64,000 nt of DNA. Source: Ascochyta rabiei (lineage: Eukaryota > Ascomycota > Dothideomycetes > Pleosporales > Didymellaceae). The translations under genes were made by a program, and so were the position numbers. The stretch covers positions 2,975,001 to 3,039,000 of the forward strand of contig NC_082405.1 in NCBI RefSeq assembly GCF_004011695.2. Direction: 5' to 3'. Positions 11,685 through 21,971 of this stretch are shown one piece after another; positions within the stretch are counted from its first letter, which is position 1, and each line of letters begins with the position of its first letter. The notes under the pieces were generated by a model that worked only from the letters and a program-made list of their open reading frames with translations, searched no databases and was not told the origin of the DNA.

Positions 11685-13199
11685 GCAGGTAGCGCCACAG
11701 GTGAGCGCGTGCTAATGGGTAAATGAAGTCTCCAGGACAACGAAAGGAACGTGATCCCGATCCAAAAATAAGAAGATATGACTTGGTGTCCACGAGCGGA
11801 TCGGTATCCCAGCTCAGGCGAGAACGGAAGGGAAGGAGAAAGGGTTCAGAGACTGGGGCTGCCAATCCTTTAGATGCGGGTTGACAGCCTTGGGAGTTTG
11901 CCGCCCGGACCAACTTCTCCGTAATACATTGTCTCCAGTCTCCGTACTTGTGGGTAGTGCCGTCATAAAACAACGATCGGAAGAGGCAACTTGCGAAACG
12001 GCATCTTGGGCATGGGATATGATCAGCATCCTTGAAACTAAGGATTGAGGCCAAAAGGTAGCCAAGACGAGGAATGTGAGAGGGAGAAAGAAGAGACAGA
12101 ACTGTCGCTGTGCTGTTGCGTATGACACGGTATCCGACATGCTTTTGAAGTTGACGGTTGCCGGTGATTGGGTGCGGCAATTATTTGAAACGGCTTGGCG
12201 CTAGCTGAGGCGACGGTGAAGCACAACAGCCTTCAGGAAATCTACGGGAGGCACAAGAGCGAGAAAGTGACGAACCTATGATTTGGTTTATGGAAGATGT
12301 CGAGGGCATCCGTGGGTCTAGCTCTATGAAGCATGCGTGACGCATGTAAGGCCGGAACGCCACTCTCTAGCATACTATATAGGACGCACGTAACCTCACA
12401 TGCAATAGACGCTAGATAGTTTTCTGTATGCCAAATCAGAGAATCTGGGTCACCACTAGTACTACATGCTTTAGATCAATGACCTCGATGCTTCAGTTTG
12501 GTTACTAACAGTCCATAAACTTTCGGATCTTGGATAGTACAAGTCTTTTGCTGTCTATGAGCGTTACAACGCCGTCCATTGCATTTTATGATTTCCTCTG
12601 GGATAAATTTTGTCTGTTAATTGTCAAAAAATGCGTTGAGTCGCTCCTTTGAGTGAAATCTCCTTGGAGATACTATTGTCATCCACACATACTGCAGTTT
12701 GTACTTTGAAAATCGCATCAAACAAGGCTGTAAAATCAGTCCATCTGCTGGAGAGAATGGAATATGAATCAATTTGGAGCGAGAATTCGGGTAACAATTG
12801 TGACTTTGTCATCCTGAAATCACGACGTGTATGCTATATCCGTCATCGCGTGAGTAATAAAACACTTCGCCAGTTTCCATTGCTGCTGCCTTGTGCGTGA
12901 TGCGAATATTGTTGCCTATGCATTCCGTCTTCTGCTTAAGGTAGCTGTTTCTGGAGTATTATACGTGGCACCACTCCTCAAAGTGTCTTGGTCCTGGAAG
13001 CTCGTTGCTGTGCAGCTCGTGGTATGTGGGTGTGTGTGGCTGCCAGTGATAATTTGAATCTCCGAAATCAAGACTGATTTACCACCTTCAAATGCTGTCG
13101 CTAGTGTGGCGTTATATTTTGTGACATCAGGAAAATCATCCCTCGAGCCTGCAAATCTCAAGTATTGTGCAACTTGGTGATCGTGGACATAGCTCAGGC
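11685..13199. other. Uncertain stretch: possible upstream exons, otherwise empty
   Basis: From 12180 to 11690 on the minus strand two overlapping open frames may hold 5' exons of the membrane protein: one with a signal-peptide-like start at 12140 and one with Cys-spaced residues such as CPRCRFASC. I could not find a splice chain that joins them. From about 12400 to 13200 nothing is recognisable except downstream remains of the ABC transporter. Confidence 0.4.
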
Positions 13200-15284
13200 A
13201 GAGCCGTGCCATCACACAATATGCGCGCAGAAATGGGGTCGTAGAAACGTTTTAGGCGTGAGATGAGTGAGGATTTACCGCAGCCACTTGCGCCAACAAA
13301 GGCAATGAATTGACCAGGACGGACCTACAAATTGGTCAGTGGTGCGTAAAGAATGTGTTAAAGACGTGATTCACGTTAACATTGACCCCTTCGAATAGTT
13401 TGGCGTGTGGCCGAGACGCGTACGAAAATGCAATATCCTGCACCTCAATACGTGTTGGACCCATCTCGTTGCCATTGTCAAAGGGCAATTTAGAGACTAC
13501 TTCCTGTACAACTGGCTGCAACCGACGCAACCAGAATATTTAGTTGGCGGCTGTCGTTGTCCTGATCAAGCTGGTGGTGTACGAGAAGAAGGCGGCAGCA
13601 GCTTCTTCAGAGAAAACCACTGCAATGAACATAGTAAAGAATTTTGTTATCGTATACTCGTAGTAGCTGATCAAGCGGCCGCCGTACCAAAAGCCTAGTG
13701 CCATGGCCAAAAAAGATACCGATTGTGAGAGGAAATACCAGAACATCATAGAACTGAAGCTTTCGTAGATCCTAAGGCAACGCCACTGAGACGCTCCTGA
13801 TATTGATTAAGGACATACTTCTCGAGTGCCAGGCTAGACAGCGTGCGAATAGCAGAGACAGCTTCGGCAGCAAGAGCCGCACTCCTCGCGAATCGTTCAC
13901 CTGTTTCTTCTTCAAGCTTGAACTCTAATCTGATTCGGATGTCGCCAGCAAATACAAGTGGAGGCAAGGCTATTGACTCTGTTAGTCGCGAGTTTAATTT
14001 TCATAAGCGGAGCGCACGAACCTCCGAAGACGACGACTGAACCCAGCTTCCAATGCAAGAATCTGGGGTGCGATTTGAGTCATTGCTGTCGCAGCAAAGA
14101 TAACAGCAATGGTCACGGTGAAGCTAGGAACCAGTCAGCAGCTGCTCAGAAGTGTGCATGTCACAACTTACACATCACCAACCTCACTGATCTCGCCGCT
14201 TTGGTATCGACGAATACCTTGCCAGAAAGCCAGACCATACCCGCAGTATACACAGAACAACTCAGGTAAGAACAGTACTGCGAGATTTGGCGACTTCTTC
14301 ATACCTACTTCCATAGCATCGCCGAGGAGCTTGTCGTATCTTTTGGATAAGAGCGGGTTGAGTCGGAAAGAGTGAACTGTTCGAACGGTAGCAAACACCT
14401 TTTCTGCAATTAACCCAGCTTTAGAATAGATTGGGAGAAGCTGTGCTCCATTTTTCGTGTCAATGCCAACACAAATGCCTGTCACAATAAAAATGGTGAG
14501 GACAATGCCAATCGTGATCAAAGTGAGCTTCCACTGGATGATGAAGGCCACAATAAAGGCAGAGACAAAGGTGGAAACACCATGTATGGTAAGAGTGAGC
14601 TTCTCTGAGATGTCATCATTGACGCTGTTGCCGTTGGTAGTAGCTTGGACGGTTACAGACGCGGCAGCATCTGAATCGAAGTAAGCTATGTTTTGTCGAA
14701 GGATATGCTTGCTGAGGTCGATGCGGGGTGCCCATGTGGCTCGAATGGCGGCGATCGAGATTAACACCTAGCAAGTTGAGAACGCGCAGACGCATCGCAA
14801 GGGTGTTGGCTTACGGAGTGGATATAGACAAGAGCAAATTTGGCGACGAACAGATACACGAAGTACAGGCTGGACATGTTAGCAACAGTGTTTTGCGACC
14901 TCACTACCGAGTGCCTTACGTGTAATTGTTCACTTGGAAACGGTATCCAGCTGGTCCAATAGTGCCAACAGCAAACCCGTTAAAAGCAGTCACGAGCTTT
15001 TCAAATACCAAGTCCATTATAGGGAGGAGAGTGTCCGCAGCAATGGCCGCACTGAAAGCTATGCTGTCGAGCAACCAGCTTGTCTTGTCTGCCCATCTGA
15101 AGAAATGCCATTAGGATGTGAGTCTGTTGTAGCCACTGTGAGTCTGTGTGCTTACTAGGTACGGTCCCTTTCCACCTTGGGCATCGTCTGGCTTAATATC
15201 GTCATCGACCGAGCCTGCACCCTTCTTCTCATTTTCGCTGTTGCGGCTGGGAGGCGACCGTCCAGGTTTCCCTACCGGCGACAT
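13200..15284 (-). pseudogene. ABCB (MDR-type) transporter, internally deleted and 3' truncated
   Basis: The start at 15284 is followed by an N-terminal tail (MSPVGKPGRSPPSRN), then pieces of the first transmembrane domain: WADKTSWLLDSIAF, APRIDLSKHILRQNIAYFDSD, TEKIG-like EKLTLTIHG and AFWQGIRRYQSGE. They are separated by plausible introns near 15160-15110, 14920-14880 and 14810-14765. After TQIAPQILALEAG (about 14060-14030) the homology jumps to the second transmembrane domain (PPLVFAGDIRIRLEFKLEEETGERFA, 13965-13890), so the first nucleotide-binding domain is missing. The second NBD begins (EVQDIAFSYASRPHAKLFEG; Walker A GASGCGKSS near 13271-13297) but degenerates about 30 residues later, with no Q-loop, signature or Walker B. 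A full-length protein would be about 1250 aa. It is very unlikely to be a working pump; exon borders are approximate. Confidence 0.72.
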
Positions 15285-15951
15285 GCTGTTCGCCGATGAT
15301 GATTGTAGTGTTTATTGAGTTGAGAATAATTTCATCTCAGTGCACCTGCCACATCATGATGGCGACTACTGAACCACCAGACACGGATCCCGCGCGCGCC
15401 GGGACAACAATAGCTGCCTCAGGCAATCTCCGCCCGCCCGCCCTATGCCAAGATGCCAAGGCGGTGGGAAGTCAAACAGGGCTGTGTTTCCGAAAAATTC
15501 GCAGATCCAGGCACAAGGGCACGTGACAGCGCGTTAATAGTTGGATTCTTTGTCGCGCCCTGGTAAGTCAGTGAAAACTGAATTTATGTGTTCCACTGAA
15601 AGCAACGAATTCTCGGCTCGCCCAGCTTGATTACATTCTTTGCAATGATCGATGGCTTAACGAGTGTGATGACGTAATCGACTCTCGCCTTGTGCTGCAC
15701 GTGCCTTTGTGTTGCACCGCCAGTACTCAACCACTCTCTTTCTCTGCATCGCAATATGCTGATGACCACCTGCATCAGCGAAGCCTCTTCAATCGCGTCT
15801 CGTGAAGTCTCCAACATTTATCGGTGGTCGTTGTGGGGTGGCTGAGGCCAATTGTTGCAAAAATCTTGCCGCGGGATTCCCGGTGCTAGACAAATCTTCA
15901 CAACTTCGCACTCCTCGCGTAACGCGCGATCAGGTTGCCAAACTGCCCAAT
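15285..15951. other. Divergent intergenic region
   Basis: About 670 bp between the start of the broken ABC transporter (-) and the Zn2Cys6 regulator (+). Contains the 5' region of the regulator; no gene, repeat or RNA recognised. Confidence 0.6.
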
Positions 15952-18900
15952 ATGGGCGATGAGATGGACTTAGATGGTTCAAACGCTAAGCGTGCGGTAT
16001 GAGGAAACCTCAGTCGCAAACAGTACATTGCACACTCACGGTCCTTCCAGTGCGACTCTTGCAGAACGCGGAAAATACGATGCGATCGATCTGCTCCTTG
16101 TTCGAATTGCAGAGCAAGCAAACTTAGTAAGTGGATAGTTCTCATGCATGTGTGATGCTGCTCCGCCACGTTTGCCACCATCCATGCGTGGCAGGTGAAT
16201 TGGAGATTCAGGACGCTTCACAGAAATCAAATGAACTCCTGCAGCGATACCGTACCAAACTCTCCTAGATGCTTTCTAACGAGTCAACTGATCATCTCTT
16301 GCGGCTTTACACTTTGCGTATCTATACTCGCATGGGAATTGTCCATCACGCCGAAGTCACTAACTCGTGAAGCCTGCACAACAACAGCCCCAGTACAAAA
16401 GACAGCAAGACAGCGGGTTCACATTTCCGAAGAATAGTAGGTTCTCTCAAGCCCGCACGTAACCATGTTGCACCTGTAGAACAAGCACTGTTGTGTTTTG
16501 GATGCTGACAAAAAGACAAGCGAGAAGAAGATCGACCGCATTGAGGACAGACTGTCCGGAATCGAGAATCTCCTTGCCAGGCTTGCATCCAAGCTGGGCG
16601 ATCTAGATCTGGAAAACAATCCCACCGAGCCAAGCAGTCAGTCACGACCTAGCCGTGTAGGGAGCCGAGTAGGTTCTCGTAACGCTCCAGTAGCCATGGC
16701 AGAAGCGACAACGCCTACACCCTTTGAGGGCGAAACGGCCATCAACAGTCAATCCGGTTATGCGCGTGAGCTTCTTACGAAAGTCGTTGGTAGTACTCCG
16801 TCTATTGGCCAGAACAAAGAGATCAGATCAGCACTGAATGCGCTGGGTGAGCTAGTCACGCGCCAAGGGCATGTCAATATACCTACAACTTCTACCACCC
16901 ACTCTCTGATCAACCGTTCGCTTTCGGAGGTTGATGCAGGCAAGCTTGAAAGACCACCTTGGCCTGTAGTCAAAGAGATGCTTGAAAGGGCTACGAGTAC
17001 GCAGCTCAATCACAGATGATTTTGTATCATCGCTAATGCTGGCAGAATATCCTACGATGGCTTTTGCAGTTATATTCCCGTTTTTCAAGATGCGCAACTT
17101 GTTTGAAATCTTCGAAGAGGGATACGAAGATCCGGGACATTGCGACGCGCCCCGTCGAATCCTGGCATATGGAGTAGGATACAACCTATTTACCGTTTTC
17201 TCGACGATGCCCTGGTCCGGGGCTTTGGATACAAGCAATTTGCGTAGGTAAGGATCTCCATTCTATCTCGATCACAGCAAGCGAAGCTCTAACATTTCGG
17301 AAGATACGCAGTGATGTGTGCGTGCCATGACTTTAATAAAACGCGTGCGGTATACTGATATATAGCCCCTGCAGGTAAATACCACATGGAGGTGGCTGTC
17401 AGCCAGCTTGATGTCTTCATACCAGCTAGCTATGAAAATGTTATGGCACTTGTTCTCGGTGCTGCTTGCGCCATCGAGATGTGCAAGCCATCACTTGCGT
17501 GGGTCCTGACCACCATGGCCGCTGGTACGAGCCAGATCATGGGTTACCACCGGTACCAGACCTTCCAGAATGACAAAGAAGAGGAACGGAACTCTAAAAT
17601 CCACCTCTTTTGGATGATATACATGTTCGACAAGCAGCTCTCGTTGCGTTTAGGTCGTGCGAGTGTTATTCAGGATTGGGACATGTCTTTGCCCTTGATT
17701 ACTTCGACACCTACTCCAGCAGCGATGGCTTTGGGAGCCAACCAGATGATTACCTACTGGATCAAGGTTGCCAAAGTCCAAGGACAGACGTACGAAAAAC
17801 TCTTCAGTCCTGCTGCTTTCCTCACATCGCCAGAAGCACGCACGCGCACGGCCATCGATCTTGTCAATGCCATGAATCAGGCGTGGTACGAACGCGGAGA
17901 AGCCAGCGCTATGGACGTTTCACCTCTCACTATCGGTGAAGATTTGTCGAAGAGGAGAAAAATAGCGCTGGCAAGCCCTAACGACACAGAGGTCCCATCA
18001 AAGCGTAAGCGTTTAGGGCAGCCACCTTTTGGAGCTTCACTTCCGCCAGACGAATATATCCAGGGTATGATCGACCTTGATTCACGAGGATGCTAAGTTA
18101 ACCTCCTTAGGTTCGTTTGAGCAGGTAGAAGACGTGTTCTTCCACGCCGACGTGGTCGTGCATTATTCAACGTGTGCTCTCATTCAGCGCGCCGTGAGCT
18201 CTGATAATGTCACCTTCAGCCAAGAATGCTTGGAGTATTCACGAGCTGCACTTGTCGCGCATCAGAGATGCAATGCTCAGTTCAATATAAAAGGGAACGA
18301 AAAGCTTTGGTCGGGCTATATTCATTGGTCTGTTCTCCAGGTATGCAAACTTGTGGTAGGGTATCTACATACACAGTGGCTAATGTTCATGACAGGCGCC
18401 TTTCACACCGTACGACATGCTCATCTCTAGAATTGTTGACTTTGCTAACCCGTCTTTAGCTTCATCGTTGTCTTCTGTAATGCAATCCAGCAGCCTGACC
18501 CCGTTGATCTTGACACGCTCTCACAGTTTGTTGCTAGCCTTGAATCGTGCCGGACAGATTCCGAAGGCGCGGACAAACTCTACAAGATGTGTCATCTCTT
18601 CCTTCAAGTGGCCAAGCTATACATTCAAGCCAAGAAAAGCGATTCTAGAAGTCAAGCACAGAGCGTGTCCCAACCGACTTCCAACAGCTTCTACACCACA
18701 GCGGACGGAGCCCGAATTGATCCCAGCACCATGACACAATTCGATCCTTACTTGAGCGCTCTAGGTCTCGTACCTAATTCGGCTTGGCCGATGACTGGAT
18801 ATGCGCCTGCAGTTCCAACAGCCATGGATTCTTTCGCAAACATGCAAAACTCAGCGAGTCCGCAAGGACCAGAAGCTTTTGGCGTGGGATACACGTCCAT

Positions 18901-19021
18901 CGGGGCACCCCAGAACTCGATCCAAGACTGGTTCTCGGGATCGAGATACTTGATGAATCTCATGGAAGCTGGCGACGACATGCAAATGCCAGATCCAAAC
19001 GACTTCGATGTTCAGTTGTGA
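15952..19021 (+). CDS. Zn(II)2Cys6 transcription factor with fungal-specific middle domain, ten exons
   Basis: Exons: 15952-15996, 16051-16126, 16373-16436, 16521-16996, 17046-17247, 17304-17317, 17375-18064, 18111-18340, 18396-18409 and 18460-19021; phases agree throughout, giving 790 aa. The DNA-binding domain lies near residues 16-41 (CDSCRTRKIRCDRS, CSNCRASKLTC), with the last Cys supplied across an intron. A coiled-coil-like linker follows (IDRIEDRLSGIENLLARLASKL). The middle homology region is clear from PTMAFAVIFPFFKMRNL through HMEVAVSQLD, HLFWMIYMFDKQLSLRLGRAS and IQDWDMSLP. Two exons are only 14 nt. It is nuclear and probably binds CGG half-sites as a dimer. The two secreted-hydrolase genes immediately downstream on the same strand are possible targets. 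The first intron chain up to exon 4 is inferred from motif continuity and could differ in detail. Confidence 0.85.
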
Positions 19022-19712
19022 AGCAGCTGAGGTAGACGTCGAAGTGACACATAAGCATCAAAGAGCGTTCACAAGGAACGAACAAACATCAAGTCACCAT
19101 CGTGCGCACAATCTGATACGATGTGGTATTTCCAAATGCAGGGCTTCGAAGTCACAGCGCACATAGGTCACCGCAGCTAGAGAAGCCAACCTAACATAAT
19201 ACTGGTAGTATTCTATAGTTCCATCCACCTAGGTTCGTTCTTGCAGGCCAGGAAAGCCAATGAACCTCGGCCATCGCGCCACAGATACACAAGCCTCTCG
19301 ATCGCACTCAAATCCGCTCATTATTGTCTTTATCCGTGCCAAAAAGAAACCTGCTAGGATCAAGCTGACATTTGAGAGTACCTTGCGCGTTTTCAGGAAA
19401 CACGACAACCAGTAAGCTCGAAGCGAGCCACTCAAGAGAGGACTAGGTGAGTTGCGGGGTACAGATGCATGGCACCCCACACAATCTACACACCGCACTT
19501 TCCTTCCTGCCTAGAGGTTATCCATCTGCGAATACCGGCACTTCATGTCGGGTCTCACATAAATGGAGGCAAAGGTGTAACGATGAACCTATTTTAACGC
19601 ATTCTCATCTGACTAATAGTTCTAGCTCCTCTTATGTTCTAGTGAGTAATGTCAGAATCATGCAGATCAGAAGAGAGTAAGCAATCTGTGCCGTCGCTCG
19701 CCCGCTAATATG

Positions 19713-19718
19713 TATAAA
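19713..19718 (+). promoter_or_regulatory. TATA box
   Basis: TATAAA lies 63 bp before the start codon of the tannase-family gene, in a suitable position for a core promoter. Confidence 0.55.
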
Positions 19719-19721
19719 GGT

Positions 19722-19733
19722 GGCGGTACCGCC
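19722..19733. promoter_or_regulatory. Palindrome containing CGG-TA-CCG
   Basis: GGCGGTACCGCC is a perfect 12 bp inverted repeat just downstream of the TATA box. It contains inverted CGG half-sites of the kind Zn2Cys6 dimers bind, though the two-base spacing is short. Such a palindrome has a sizeable chance of occurring in a promoter of this length, so it is only a candidate site. Confidence 0.25.
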
Positions 19734-19780
19734 AAAAACGGTCCAAACTTGCAGGATTCCTGCTTGGTGCTCGTGCAATC

Positions 19781-21307
19781 ATGTTACTCAAAAGCCAAGC
19801 TCTGTTCCTACTCTCCTCTCCCGTCCTGTCCGCAAACAGTTATCCCACTGTATCAAATTGCGTTGCGAGCGCACTATCAACGCCAAGTGTATATGGAGCC
19901 TCTGTTCTTACCATCGATGCTGTTGAATCGACGCTTGAGTCCACATCCATCAGCTTCTGCAATGTGACACTCACTTACACCCATCCGGGTCAGGACGATC
20001 TCATCAAGGTTTGGCTCGGACTCCCAAGCGCATGGAATGGCAGATTCCAGGGTGTAGGAGGGGGTGGCTGGGCTACTGGATCCCCATCTGAGATGGTCCC
20101 GGCCATCTCGCGAGGCTACGCCGCCGTCTCCACAGATGGAGGTCATGATGCTCTCGGCCAGACTGCGGACTACTGGGCGCTCTTGAGCCCAGGCAACGTC
20201 AACCTGTATGCTCTTCAAAATTTCGCGTCGGTAGCACTCAACGACATGACCGTTCTTGGCAAGCAGCTGACGGAGGCCTACTATGGCAAGCCGATCTCGA
20301 AATCGTACTGGTCGGGCTGTTCCACTGGAGGCAGACAGGGTCTTATGATGGCTCAGCGGTATCCGGATGCCTACGATGGCATATTAGCGCAAGCACCAGC
20401 AGTCAATTGGGCCGAGTTTATTCCTGTCATGTTCTGGCCTCAGTTCATTATGCACAAGCTTGGATATTTTCCCAATCAGTGTGAGCTCGATTCAATCACT
20501 GCTGCAGCAATTAGTGCGTGTGATGAGCTAGACGGGTTCAAAGATGGTATTGTGGGATTGACAGGCTCGTGCGATTTCGACCCCAGCACTGTTGTTGGCC
20601 AACAGTACACTTGTGGAAACATCACGGGTTCAATCTCGTTCGAAGCTGCGGAAATCGCCAGAGCCACCTGGACGGGAGCCACAGATGGGAAAGGGAATGT
20701 GCAATGGCCTGGTATCGCTCTCGGCGCGCCCTTGAGCGCTATTGCAGGTACCACCTGTGACCGGGACGGTAGAAATTGCACTGGGTCACCGTTTCTGATC
20801 TCGGCAGATTGGCATAGACTCTTCATCCAGAAGGACCCTGCCTTTGACCTGTACAACTACACTCAAGCTGCGTGGGATGCAGCTTTCCACGCCTCGGTAC
20901 AGCAGTACACGTCTATTATCGGCACTAGTGATCCTGATCTATCCGAATTCAAGAACGCGGGCGGCAAGATGATCACATGGCATGGCATGACCGATCAGTT
21001 GATTCCGTTCAACGGCACAATCAACTATTATGACCGCGTGCTAGCTCTAGATGCGAACGCGACGGATTTCTACCGCATTTACCTGGCGCCAGGAGTCGAC
21101 CATTGCAGCGGAGGTGTAGGTGCTGCGCCAACCGATCCTCTGGGTGCGCTGGTATCGTGGGTGGAGAACGGCGACGTACCGCAGATATTGGCTGCTAGCC
21201 GTACCGTGAACGGGTCGATGTGGAAGCAGGAGCTGTGCTTGTATCCGCTATCGTCGATCTACAAAGGAGGCGACCCGTCGGATGCGGCATCGTACAGCTG
21301 CGTGTGA
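19781..21307 (+). CDS. Secreted tannase/feruloyl-esterase family hydrolase
   Basis: Single exon, 508 aa, matching the 500-580 aa family. Residues 1 to about 18 are a signal peptide. The nucleophile motif is CSTGGRQG with Ser181, Asp405 is in TDQLIPF, and His441 is in GVDHCSGG. Cys180 and Cys442 flank the catalytic residues and would form the family's characteristic disulfide next to the triad. A lid-type insertion with the Asp-rich DELDGFKDGIVG segment (about residues 249-259) matches the usual calcium site. N-glycosylation sequons are common. The expected reaction is hydrolysis of phenolic esters (gallate, ferulate, chlorogenate type) outside the cell; the exact substrate cannot be read from sequence. 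It sits between the Zn2Cys6 regulator and another secreted protein, all on one strand. Confidence 0.9.
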   Translation: MLLKSQALFLLSSPVLSANSYPTVSNCVASALSTPSVYGASVLTIDAVESTLESTSISFCNVTLTYTHPGQDDLIKVWLGLPSAWNGRFQGVGGGGWATGSPSEMVPAISRGYAAVSTDGGHDALGQTADYWALLSPGNVNLYALQNFASVALNDMTVLGKQLTEAYYGKPISKSYWSGCSTGGRQGLMMAQRYPDAYDGILAQAPAVNWAEFIPVMFWPQFIMHKLGYFPNQCELDSITAAAISACDELDGFKDGIVGLTGSCDFDPSTVVGQQYTCGNITGSISFEAAEIARATWTGATDGKGNVQWPGIALGAPLSAIAGTTCDRDGRNCTGSPFLISADWHRLFIQKDPAFDLYNYTQAAWDAAFHASVQQYTSIIGTSDPDLSEFKNAGGKMITWHGMTDQLIPFNGTINYYDRVLALDANATDFYRIYLAPGVDHCSGGVGAAPTDPLGALVSWVENGDVPQILAASRTVNGSMWKQELCLYPLSSIYKGGDPSDAASYSCV

Positions 21308-21971
21308 TGATGTTTCACCCAGTCAATATGGAAGCCTTGGTGCCATTGGTGGTGTGAATGACAGCAGTTGTGGTGCCCCATAAACTGCTGGAAAGGGAAT
21401 GTGCCGCAGTGCCTTGAGGAGCGGTAAGGGAGATAGATATGGAAGTAATGCCGCCTGCGAAGAAAGAGATACTTTTGATACTCTTCTTTTTGTCTCTAGC
21501 TATTTCTAATATTGATGCAGATGAGTGTTCTTTGCAGAGAGCTTAAGCTCAAACTGAGCGATTTCACTCAATTATAGGGCAGCTGAAACATACGATTAGG
21601 AGCGGTACGCAATTTTTCATTCACTGTATACGCTGTACGACGCTTGAGCTAAGCTGGAATACGCTATACGGCGTATCGGCTAGACTACATTGGAGAGTAG
21701 CGTACCCAACCTCACCTCAATGCGAAGCACTTATCGTGCAAGTTGCATTACTACGTTTCAACGCATCATTCCAATTACGTTGGGGAATCTTGCTACACGG
21801 TTTCCCGTACATGCCGCGGCATTAAACGGTATCAGATCTTCCAGACGCTGCGCAGGTGGAATCCGCCCTTCATACCCCAACGAATCTCGAGGGAGGTTAA
21901 AATGAACCCCACGTATCGACAATCATCCCAGTATCCTCAACGAATAAATCTGATTTTAGCTACTAAACATC
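21308..21971. other. Intergenic between the two secreted-enzyme genes
   Basis: About 660 bp, no coding signal. It carries a perfect 12 bp palindrome, ATGCCGCGGCAT, at 21811-21822 with everted CCG/CGG half-sites. Possibly regulatory, possibly chance. Confidence 0.5.

Larger units (their letters stand above)
19022..19780. other. Intergenic, promoter of the tannase-family gene
   Basis: About 760 bp with no coding signal. The right end has a TATA box and a 12 bp palindrome listed separately. Confidence 0.65.
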
